The notes under the pieces are model-generated. The model was given only the letters and a program-made list of their open reading frames with translations. It searched no databases and was not told the DNA's origin. Shown here in pieces: positions 34,362 to 39,956 of a stretch of DNA of 39,956 bases. Made by a program: the position numbers and the translations under genes. Source of the DNA: CAVAWX01 sp963642995 (lineage in GTDB: Bacteria; Actinomycetota; Coriobacteriia; Coriobacteriales; QAMH01); contig CAVIIZ010000010.1 of the NCBI GenBank assembly GCA_963642995.1, positions 1-39,956 on the forward strand. Reading direction: 5' to 3'. Positions within the stretch are counted from its first letter, which is position 1. Each line of letters opens with the position of its first letter.

Positions 34362-34389
34362 TTGACTTGACGCTGCCGGGTGGTATCAT
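34362..34389 (+). promoter_or_regulatory. tRNA-Arg promoter (TTGACT-16-TATCAT)
   Basis: TTGACT (34362-34367) and TATCAT (34384-34389) are 16 bp apart, and TGG before the -10 fits the extended form. Predicted start is about 34396, twelve bases before the mature tRNA. Confidence 0.7.
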
Positions 34390-34407
34390 AGGCAGCGCTG
34401 TTTTTGC

Positions 34408-34484
34408 GGGGCATTACCTCAGCTGGATAGAGGGACTGACTACGAATCAGTACGTCACAGGTTCGAATCCTGTATGCCCCACCA
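34408..34484 (+). tRNA. tRNA-Arg (anticodon ACG)
   Basis: 77 bases including encoded CCA. The acceptor stem GGGGCAT (34408-34414) pairs with ATGCCCC (34474-34480). The anticodon stem ACTGA/TCAGT encloses the loop CTACGAA, anticodon ACG. The T-arm has GGTTCGAATCC. A34 is expected to become inosine through TadA, reading CGU, CGC and CGA. It has its own promoter and terminator. Confidence 0.96.
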
Positions 34485-34496
34485 CTTGAATTTGGA

Positions 34497-34535
34497 AGCC
34501 GGAAGGGATGAAACGCCCTTTCGGCTTTTTGTTTT
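34497..34535 (+). terminator. Intrinsic terminator of tRNA-Arg
   Basis: AGCCGGAAGGG (34497-34507) pairs with CCCTTTCGGCT (34516-34526) with one G-T wobble, loop ATGAAACG, followed by TTTT-G-TTTT on the plus strand. Confidence 0.88.
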
Positions 34536-34601
34536 CGCCGTCTGCCGGCTCCGGGGTCTGCGCGCGTTGCGATCGAGGCCTGCTCGTCTTTCATGCCTGC
34601 C

Positions 34602-35279
34602 TTAGAGGAGCTGGTCGTAGCCCTCGATGAACTCGTCGACGATCGAGCGCAGCTCGTCGGTGGCCTGCTGTTTGTGCTCGTCGTAGACGCCCACCACGTA
34701 GGCGCCGCCGCGTTTTGCGCTGTTGGCCGCCGTGACCACGTCCTCGAAGACGACGCAGCGCTCCAGCTGCACGCCGAGCGCGGATGCCGACGCGTGGTAG
34801 ACGGCGGGCGTCGACTTGCCCGTGTCCACGATCTCGTCGCATACGGATATGGCGGAAAACAGCGAGAACACGCCGTTGTTTTTCAAGGCGGGCTCGAGCA
34901 GGTTTCGCTGCAGCGAGGTCGCGATCCCCAAGGGCACGCCCGCCCGGTGCAGTTTGCGCAGGTACTCTTCTGCCTGCGGCTTGAGGCGCACCTTGGTCGC
35001 GTATTCGTGCTGCGCGATCGACTTCCATTCCTCGACGATCTCCTCGCGGGTGGCGTCCACGCCGTATTTCTGGATGGTGTAGTCTGCGCCGCTCTCGAAG
35101 CCCAGCACGGCGATCTTCTCCGCGTATTCTTGGTCGTAGGGCAGCCGGTGGCGGTTGAAGAACTCCCTGTCCACGTGTTCCCACACCCACATGGAATCTG
35201 CCAAGGTGCCGTCGAAGTCGAAGATGACGGCGTCTGCATTGGCCTTCAGGCCGGTGATGTCGGACGTGGCTGCGGTCAT
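34602..35279 (-). CDS. HAD-superfamily phosphatase (PGP/beta-PGM-like)
   Basis: 225 residues, cytoplasmic, HAD subfamily IA. Catalytic aspartates D21 and D23 lie in VIFDFDGTLADS; motif II is GIATSLQRN; the motif III lysine is in DTGKSTPAVYHASASALGV; motif IV is CVVFEDVVTAANSAKRGG. The helical cap (about 35-105) follows motif I. It resembles phosphoglycolate phosphatase and beta-phosphoglucomutase relatives; the substrate is not predictable. AGGAGG precedes the ATG at 35279. A likely own promoter lies just downstream of the rplI terminator. Confidence 0.9.
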   Translation of the reverse strand: MTAATSDITGLKANADAVIFDFDGTLADSMWVWEHVDREFFNRHRLPYDQEYAEKIAVLGFESGADYTIQKYGVDATREEIVEEWKSIAQHEYATKVRLKPQAEEYLRKLHRAGVPLGIATSLQRNLLEPALKNNGVFSLFSAISVCDEIVDTGKSTPAVYHASASALGVQLERCVVFEDVVTAANSAKRGGAYVVGVYDEHKQQATDELRSIVDEFIEGYDQLL

Positions 35280-35362
35280 GGCGTGCCTCCTCGATGACGT
35301 GCGGCGGATACAGGGCGCGTGCGTATGTGGCACGCGTTTGCGGTCGGGGCTCCCGATTGCGC

Positions 35363-35368
35363 ATTGTA
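35363..35368 (-). promoter_or_regulatory. Probable -10 (TACAAT) of the HAD gene
   Basis: On the minus strand TACAAT follows directly after the rplI terminator hairpin and gives a ~75-base leader to the HAD start. The -35 would fall inside the hairpin and is not recognisable. Confidence 0.4.
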
Positions 35369-35370
35369 GT

Positions 35371-35403
35371 AAAGAAAAGGCCGCCTCGATGCGAGACGGC
35401 CTT
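35371..35403 (-). terminator. Intrinsic terminator of the rpsF-ssb-rpsR-rplI operon
   Basis: On the minus strand a 12-bp stem, AAGGCCGTCTCG with CGAGGCGGCCTT (one G-T wobble), has a three-base loop and is followed by TTCTTTA. It lies 40 bases after the rplI stop. Confidence 0.88.
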
Positions 35404-35443
35404 GCGTGCGGCGTGGTGGCCGCGCGGGAAGGGGAAAGGCGCG

Positions 35444-36076
35444 CTACTCGGCGGCAGCCCCTTCGTCTTTCTCGGGCGCGTCCTCGGCCGTCGCGTCTTC
35501 GGCCGCGGCGGGCTCTTGAGCCTGCTCGGCGTCCGCGCCGGCTTCGGGCGCGGTTTCTTGCGCCGTTGCCTCGTCCGCGCTCTCTCCCTGCAAGGCGTCG
35601 AGGGCCTCGTCGAGCATCTCCAGCTCGCCACCCTCGCCGACGACCTTGACGTTGATCGTCGCCTTGATCTCGCGGTAGATGGAGACGGCGACCTGGTGCA
35701 CGCCGACCACCTTGATCGGCTTGCCGAGGTCGACCTTCTTGCGGTCGACCGTCACGCCGATCTGCTCGGTGATGGCCTCGGCGATGAGCGTCGGGGTGAC
35801 CGACCCGAACAGCTGGCCTTCCTCGCCGACCTTTGCCGTGATCTCGACCGTCTTGCCATCGAGGGCTTCCTTGATGACGCCTGCGTCGGTCGTGCGGGCA
35901 AGCTCGCGCTTCTCGATGTTGCCGCGGCGCTGCTCGAGCTGTTTGAGCTCGCCTTTGGTCGCCTTGAGCGCGATGCCCTGCGGCAACAGGTAGTTCACCG
36001 CGAAGCCCTGCGCCACGTCGATGACGTCGCCCTCGCCGCCGCGCCCCTTCAGTTCCTTGAGCAAAATGACCTTCAT
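35444..36076 (-). CDS. rplI: 50S ribosomal protein bL9 with acidic tail
   Basis: 210 residues from the ATG at 36076 (MKVILLKELKGRGGEGDVIDVAQGFAVNYLLPQGIA, the family-typical start); AAGGAT lies seven bases upstream, while the ATG at 36082 would be too close. Residues 1-150 form the two RNA-binding globular domains joined by a long helix, near the L1 stalk of the 50S subunit. The last ~60 residues are an unusual Ala/Glu/Asp-rich acidic extension. It is the last gene of the operon, with a 123-base gap from rpsR and a strong terminator after it. Confidence 0.96.
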   Translation of the reverse strand: MKVILLKELKGRGGEGDVIDVAQGFAVNYLLPQGIALKATKGELKQLEQRRGNIEKRELARTTDAGVIKEALDGKTVEITAKVGEEGQLFGSVTPTLIAEAITEQIGVTVDRKKVDLGKPIKVVGVHQVAVSIYREIKATINVKVVGEGGELEMLDEALDALQGESADEATAQETAPEAGADAEQAQEPAAAEDATAEDAPEKDEGAAAE

Positions 36077-36199
36077 GTCCATATCCTTCGATGTGCCCCA
36101 CTATGGCGGGGACTGCCTGCACATGTGCAAGTGCCTACGCGCTTTTCATACAGCATGTTCCTTGCACCGCACGGAAAGCGCCTTGTCGTGTTCTTCTCC

Positions 36200-36463
36200 C
36201 TACGAGCGCCCACGCCTGCCCGCGCTGTTCGAGGCGATGCGCGAGGTGTAGGGGATGAGGGCCATCTCGCGTGCGCGCTTGATGGCCTGTGCCAGCTTGT
36301 GCTGATGTTGCGTGCATACGCCCGTGACGCGGCGGGACTTGATCTTGTCGCGGTCGGTGACGTAGCGGCGCAGCGTCTGCGTGTCCTTGTAGTCGATGTG
36401 CTCGACGCCGTCCTTGCAGAACGGGCATTGCTTGCGGCTGGCTTGACGTGCGTATTCAGCCAT
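36200..36463 (-). CDS. rpsR: 30S ribosomal protein bS18
   Basis: 87 residues. It binds with bS6 on the platform of the 30S subunit. KQCPFCKDGVEHIDYKD and RVTGVCTQHQHKLAQAIKRAREMALIPY contain a CxxC...C...H set, so this is the zinc-binding type of bS18. It lies 39 bases after ssb. Confidence 0.97.
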   Translation of the reverse strand: MAEYARQASRKQCPFCKDGVEHIDYKDTQTLRRYVTDRDKIKSRRVTGVCTQHQHKLAQAIKRAREMALIPYTSRIASNSAGRRGRS

Positions 36464-36502
36464 GGTCTCTCCTAATCGAAATCTCTTGCGAGCTCCAGCC
36501 CC

Positions 36503-36955
36503 TTAGAAGGGGATGTCCTCGTCGTTGTATGCCGAAGGCGCTGCGGCCTGCGGATAGTCGTTGCCGGAACTTTGCTGGGGCGCGTTGCCGCTCGCGTAGC
36601 CGCCGGAAGACTGGCCGCGGTCGCCACGCGACATGAGCTCGATCTCCTCGACGGTGACGTCGACCTTGCTGCGGCGCTGCCCGGTGTTCTTGTCGTCCCA
36701 GGCGCTGTAGTGCAAGCGTCCCTGGATGGCGACCTTCGTACCCTTCGTGAGGTACTGGGCGATGGCCTGCGCGCGCTTTCCGAACATCGTGCAGTCGATG
36801 AAGTTGGGGTAGTCCTCCCACTCACCGGTCTGCTTGTTCTGCCGCCGGTCGTTGACTGCGACTCCGATGTTCAGGATGCTCGTGCCGGAAGGCGTGGAGC
36901 GCAATTCGGCGTCGCGTGTCAAGTTGCCGGAAATCATAACCTTGTTGATGCTCAT
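36503..36955 (-). CDS. ssb: Single-stranded DNA-binding protein
   Basis: 150 residues. The OB-fold domain (1 to about 108) begins MSINKVMISGNLTRDAELRSTPSG and includes WEDYPNFIDCTMFGKRAQAIAQYLTKGTKVAIQGRL. A Gly/Ser/Gln-rich linker ends in the acidic tip DEDIPF, the docking site for repair and replication partners. It sits between rpsF and rpsR, the conserved order. Confidence 0.97.
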   Translation of the reverse strand: MSINKVMISGNLTRDAELRSTPSGTSILNIGVAVNDRRQNKQTGEWEDYPNFIDCTMFGKRAQAIAQYLTKGTKVAIQGRLHYSAWDDKNTGQRRSKVDVTVEEIELMSRGDRGQSSGGYASGNAPQQSSGNDYPQAAAPSAYNDEDIPF

Positions 36956-36987
36956 AGCTCGTTCCTTTCAATGGTCTGCGGCGTGTC

Positions 36988-37299
36988 CTACTCGCCTTCG
37001 ACCGAACCGGCAGCTGCCGGGCGAACCGTGATCATGTGGCGCACGACGGCGTCCATGATGCGCAGAACACGATCGAGTTCTGCGATCGACTGCGGCTCGG
37101 CCTGAAAATCGATGAGGGTGTAGTCGCCGTCTTGAAGGCCGTCGATCTCGTAGGCGAGTTTCTTCTTGCCCCACTCCTCGACGTTGACGACCTTTCCGCC
37201 TTGCTCGGTGATGGTCGTGTCGATGCGCTTCTCGGTGGCGAGTCGCGTCTCTTCGTCGATGCTCGGGCTGACGAAGAACAGCAGTTCGTAATCCTTCAT
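36988..37299 (-). CDS. rpsF: 30S ribosomal protein bS6
   Basis: 103 residues, first gene of the operon. MKDYELLFFVSPSIDEETRLATEKRI and VVNVEEWGKKKLAYEI.GLQDGDYTLIDF are typical. The C-terminus is short and acidic. GAAGGAGGTG is a near-perfect Shine-Dalgarno. The 5' leader carries a hairpin that may be the bS6-bS18 autoregulatory site. Confidence 0.97.
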   Translation of the reverse strand: MKDYELLFFVSPSIDEETRLATEKRIDTTITEQGGKVVNVEEWGKKKLAYEIDGLQDGDYTLIDFQAEPQSIAELDRVLRIMDAVVRHMITVRPAAAGSVEGE

Positions 37300-37323
37300 G
37301 TTTCACCTCCTTCGGACTTCGCG

Positions 37324-37355
37324 GCCCCGGGACACATTGAAGGAAAGCCCGGAGC
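37324..37355 (-). promoter_or_regulatory. Hairpin in the rpsF leader, possible bS6-bS18 binding site
   Basis: On the minus strand GCTCCGGG pairs with CCCGGGGC (8 bp, one wobble) around a 16-base loop, between the promoter and the Shine-Dalgarno. A CCG follows next to the Shine-Dalgarno. Many bacterial rpsF leaders carry a bS6-bS18 binding motif with a conserved CCG; matching it here is inference. Confidence 0.4.
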
Positions 37356-37373
37356 AGGAGAAAAATTGCCGAA

Positions 37374-38684
37374 CTATCCTACCACCCCGCTTTCCCTTTC
37401 ACAAGAAGAAGATTCGCGGCGCTGTGAAGACAGTCGCCGGAGCATGCGCTCGGGGGTGCATGAAGCATATGTGCCGCGCAGGTGCGAGACGGCTGCCCGC
37501 ATGCCGGCGGCCAGGCGCGCCCGCCTGCTTCGCGCGCGGGAAATCAAGTGCTCGAAGTGGCGATGAAAAGCATCCAGCCTCCTTTGCGCTCTCTTTGCAC
37601 GGCATCCGGATCCTGCAACCCCCGCGATGCCCGCAATCCCTGCAACGCCCCCGATGCAGGCGATGGCGGCAAGCCACGGCGCGGCGCCAAGGCCTGCAAG
37701 CGCCCTTCGCAGCCCTTCGAGCTGGCTGCCGCATGCTTCGGCGGCAGGCGAGAAAAACGAGCGGACGGCCTGCAGGGGAGACGCATCTGCCGCGCCCGCC
37801 CCCGACAAGGCGCCGGCCGCGTTCCCCGAGCTGATGGTCCCGAAATCGCCTGCGGCGCTGTCTTGAGCAGACAGCTCCTCCTGCGCATTTCCGGCGCCCG
37901 CCCCCGACCCTTGCACGCCGGCGCCTTCCGCAAGCGCGCTTCCCTGCGCCGCGCTTGCAGCCCCTTCTGCTGCAAGCGAGGTCCCGCCCGCCGCCGCCTG
38001 CGCGGTCGTAGCGCCTGTTGCCGCTGTTTCCGCTTGCGCGCCCGCGTCGTCGGCGCGTGCGGCGGCAGATGCCGTGCCCTCCAAACCGAAGAGCGCAAGC
38101 GGGTCGTAATAGCTGTCGCCGCGCTTCAGGCCCATGTGCAGATGCGGGGTTGCCGACGACCTGTCCCCGCTTGCGGCGAGAAAGGCGAGCTCTTGGCCGG
38201 CCGAGACCCCTTCCCCTTCCTCCACGCGTGCGTCTTGCACGGGCATGAAGGTGACGCTGCGCCCGTCGTCCATCTTCACGGAAACCGCCCGCATAGTCGC
38301 GCCGGCGCCTCCACCGTCTGTGCCGACGTCTCCCGCGGGGACGTCGCCCACGAACGCCACCGTGCCGTCGACGGGCGAGCAGATGCGCGCGCCCGCATCC
38401 GCCGCTATGTCCACTCCCCTATGGGTGTAGGACGCGCCGGAGAACTCGTAGTTTTCTAGGAAGCCCAAATCGACGGAAAGGCGAGGGGACGGTAGCGGCC
38501 AGACGCCAGAGGCCTGGGCTTTTTCCGGCAAAGAGAAAGCCGGAGCGAGAGGGAAAAGCGCAACCGGGAAGAGTGTGAACGCAAATGCCGACGCCGCGCA
38601 GGCCGCCGCGAGGAGCCTCGCGACAACGCGCGCATGCGTGCCTGTGGCATCTGCTCTTTCCTGGTTTGCTATGTGGATGGTCAA
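37374..38684 (-). CDS. M23 (LytM) peptidase, probably membrane-associated
   Basis: 436 residues from a TTG at 38684. A hydrophobic N-terminal segment (about 22-48, LLAAACAASAFAFTLFPVALFPLAPAFSL) should export the protein. The LytM domain has the zinc ligands HRGVD (near 90-94) and HLH in ATPHLHMGLKRG (near 180), fitting a peptidoglycan endopeptidase. A long Ala/Gly/Ser-rich linker follows, then a hydrophobic Ala/Ile/Gly segment (about 345-370) and an Arg-rich C-terminus, which suggests a second membrane anchor. The TTG has AGGAGG 13 bases upstream, longer than ideal; the in-frame ATG at 38819 lies in a repeat and lacks a Shine-Dalgarno. The 3' end overlaps the rpsF promoter. Confidence 0.8.
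   Translation of the reverse strand: MTIHIANQERADATGTHARVVARLLAAACAASAFAFTLFPVALFPLAPAFSLPEKAQASGVWPLPSPRLSVDLGFLENYEFSGASYTHRGVDIAADAGARICSPVDGTVAFVGDVPAGDVGTDGGGAGATMRAVSVKMDDGRSVTFMPVQDARVEEGEGVSAGQELAFLAASGDRSSATPHLHMGLKRGDSYYDPLALFGLEGTASAAARADDAGAQAETAATGATTAQAAAGGTSLAAEGAASAAQGSALAEGAGVQGSGAGAGNAQEELSAQDSAAGDFGTISSGNAAGALSGAGAADASPLQAVRSFFSPAAEACGSQLEGLRRALAGLGAAPWLAAIACIGGVAGIAGIAGVAGSGCRAKRAQRRLDAFHRHFEHLISRARSRRARLAAGMRAAVSHLRGTYASCTPERMLRRLSSQRRESSSCERESGVVG
37376..37404 (-). promoter_or_regulatory. rpsF operon promoter (TTGTGA-17-TAGGAT)
   Basis: On the minus strand TTGTGA (37404-37399) and TAGGAT (37381-37376) are 17 bp apart. The promoter lies inside the last codons of the M23 gene, about 75 bases before rpsF. 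Confidence 0.6.
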
Positions 38685-38747
38685 TGGGATCGCCCCGCCT
38701 CCTGCTCGGCCCTTTCCGTGCGCTGCATGATGGCAGGCGGGTCTGGA

Positions 38748-38831
38748 CAAAACGCAAAGCGGACTCCAAGCGAAATCCGGGCAAGTTCCAAACGAAAGCC
38801 GAACAAGGCCTATACGCAATCTGAAACCGCG
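38748..38831. repeat. Degenerate 22-bp tandem array between M23 and ATPase #4
   Basis: Units at 38766 (CCAAGCGAAATCCGGGCAAG, then TT), 38788 (CCAAACGAAAGCCGAACAAG, then GC) and a weak one at 38810, with a shortened unit at 38748. The segment AATCCGGGCAAGTT resembles AATTCCGCAAGTT, the reverse complement of the ATPase #3 repeat. It lies 64 bases upstream of the M23 start. The rest of the 406-base gap (38685-39090) shows no gene. Confidence 0.6.
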
Positions 38832-38990
38832 CCGGCCGGACGAACCGCCGCTCTTTCACGAATCGAAACCCCAAGGCGCCCGGCTTTTGCAGCTGTCCGG
38901 AAAGGCAGGGCGTCCTCGCGCTACCTTGAATCTGCGCATGCGCCACGACGTGGGCATACAACCCCGCTTTTTTCAGAGAGCATCACCAAT

Positions 38991-39074
38991 CCTTGGAAAC
39001 GTGCAATCTTATGTGCTTTTCAAACCTTAGAAACGTGTAAACTGCGCACACCATGAAATCTTTGAAACGTGTGC
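38991..39074 (+). repeat. 34-bp tandem array upstream of ATPase #4
   Basis: Three direct copies with exact 34-bp period: GAAACGTG begins at 38996, 39030 and 39064, each preceded by CCTTG, CCTTA or TCTTT. The unit resembles CCTTGGAAACGTG plus about 21 less conserved bases. The last copy ends 17-20 bases before the ATG and just before GGAGGAG. The ATPase #4 promoter must overlap it. Confidence 0.85.
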
Positions 39075-39090
39075 CAAAACGGAGGAGCCC

Positions 39091-39956
39091 ATGTTCAAGC
39101 GGAAGATCTACGATCGGTTGTCCTCGTGGAAGCGCGAGAGCCGGGGAAGAAGCGCCCTGCTCGTCGAGGGGGCGCGGCGGGTGGGCAAGTCGACCATTGC
39201 CGAGCAGTTCGCCGAAAACGAGTACGACTCCCACATCCTCGTCGATTTCACGACGGCAACCGAGGAGTTCAAGCGAACCTTCCTCGAGACGAGGGGCGAC
39301 CTCGACTCCTTCTTCCTCTATCTGTCGGCCGCCTACTCGACCGTGCTCGTGGAGCGAAGGTCGCTGATCGTCTTCGACGAGATTCAGGCGTTTCCCAGGG
39401 CGCGCGAGTTCCTCAAGCACCTTGTTGCCGACGGGCGCTATGACTATCTGGAGACGGGCTCGCTCGTGTCGATAAGGCAAAACGTCAAGGACATTCTCCT
39501 GCCCTCGGAAGAGGAGGCCGTTTCCATGTTCCCCATGGACTTCGAGGAATTCTGCTGGGCGATGGGCGAGGAGGCGCTGTCGCGCCTGATCCGGGCCTCC
39601 TTCTCCTCGCGCGCTCCCCTTCCCGACGACATGCACCGCAAGGCCATGCGCCTCATGCGCGAGTACATGCTCGTCGGCGGCATGCCGCAGGCCGTGGCGG
39701 CATACGCCGCGGGCAGGGACATCGCGGCGGCAGACGGCGCGAAGCGCTTGATTTTGCGGCTGTACCGCAACGACGTCGAGAAATACGGCGGCGCCACGGC
39801 AAAACGCATCAAGGCCGTGTTCGACAACGTGCCGGGGCTCTTGTCGAAGCACGAGAAGAAGGTGGTCTACTCGCAGCTGACGCCCGGCGGCCGCGCGAGG
39901 GACTTCTCGACGGCGTTTCACTGGCTTTCCGAGGCGGGGGTCGTCAACATCTGCAC
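39091..39956 (+). CDS. DUF4143 AAA+ ATPase #4, 3' end cut by window edge
   Basis: 288 codons are visible and the frame is open at the right edge. Walker A is GARRVGKS (27-34), Walker B SLIVFDEIQ (about 91-99), followed by YLETGSLVSI, MFPMDFEEFCWAMGE and YMLVGGMPQAV. The start of the winged-helix region is seen; the nuclease-like domain would lie beyond the window. GGAGGAG ends four bases before the ATG. It is most like ATPase #1 (MYRKIQERLASWK and MDFEEF segments). A 34-bp array sits directly upstream. Confidence 0.88.
   Translation, partial: MFKRKIYDRLSSWKRESRGRSALLVEGARRVGKSTIAEQFAENEYDSHILVDFTTATEEFKRTFLETRGDLDSFFLYLSAAYSTVLVERRSLIVFDEIQAFPRAREFLKHLVADGRYDYLETGSLVSIRQNVKDILLPSEEEAVSMFPMDFEEFCWAMGEEALSRLIRASFSSRAPLPDDMHRKAMRLMREYMLVGGMPQAVAAYAAGRDIAAADGAKRLILRLYRNDVEKYGGATAKRIKAVFDNVPGLLSKHEKKVVYSQLTPGGRARDFSTAFHWLSEAGVVNIC

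Noticed and set aside
34497..34535. Bidirectional terminator also serving the HAD gene
   Set aside because: On the minus strand the hairpin is followed by TCCAAATTC, not a T-run.
38685..38819. ATG at 38819 as the M23 peptidase start
   Set aside because: The extra residues lack signal-peptide character, no Shine-Dalgarno is present and the start lies in a repeat array; TTG at 38684 with AGGAGG is better, though not certain.

Overview
The window is high-GC DNA. Gene content points to the class Coriobacteriia (Actinomycetota), probably a gut Eggerthellales-type species. Supporting signs are the GC-rich codon use, the tilS-hpt-ftsH-folE-folP/K order, the rpsF-ssb-rpsR-rplI operon, extended -10 promoters (TGnTAnAnT), some probably leaderless genes, and several AAA+ ATPase genes of the DUF4143 type. 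The assignment is inference from gene content; no 16S or other marker is present.

Layout. 1-1623 (minus): most of an ABC exporter half-transporter, cut by the left edge. 1968-6532 (plus): a BaiN/HI0933-type flavoprotein, a membrane-anchored SurA-N-like protein, a small tail-anchored protein, and a HemN-like radical SAM enzyme. 6890-8185: DUF4143 ATPase #1. 8368-15737: addB-addA, the double-strand-break repair helicase-nuclease. 15814-20144: a membrane DnaJ-domain protein, an orphan HlyD/MacA-like adaptor and a TsaB-TsaD fusion for t6A tRNA modification. 20385-24208: polyphosphate kinase ppk1 and an alanine/glycine:cation symporter. 24253-26788: two consecutive DUF4143 ATPase modules (#2 internally deleted, #3 intact). 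26863-34241: an amidohydrolase of the MTA/SAH deaminase type, tilS, hpt, ftsH, folE and a folP-folK fusion. 34408-34484: tRNA-Arg(ACG) with promoter and terminator. 34602-38684 (minus): a HAD phosphatase, the ribosomal/ssb operon rpsF-ssb-rpsR-rplI, and a secreted or membrane M23 peptidase. 39091 to the right edge: the 5' part of DUF4143 ATPase #4.

The most unusual signal is the set of four AAA+ / winged-helix / PD-(D/E)xK (DUF4143) ATPase genes. Three of them (#2, #3, #4) are immediately preceded by an AT-richer tandem array of short, partly palindromic direct repeats. Each array has its own sequence and exact period (22, 23 and 34 bp). The array of #3 runs straight into an extended -10 promoter, so it looks like a private operator. 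#2 and #3 are also followed by copies of one ~73-bp palindromic element, so the unit appears to be array + ATPase + palindromic tail. A fifth, degenerate 22-bp array lies between the M23 gene and ATPase #4, and its core resembles the reverse complement of the #3 repeat. ATPase #2 seems to have lost its winged-helix and nuclease parts by an in-frame deletion while keeping its array. I infer a family of self-regulating or DNA-targeting modules that diversify their recognition repeats; the function is unknown.

The remaining genes are mostly housekeeping: DNA repair, tRNA modification, folate and purine metabolism, ribosomal proteins and envelope functions.
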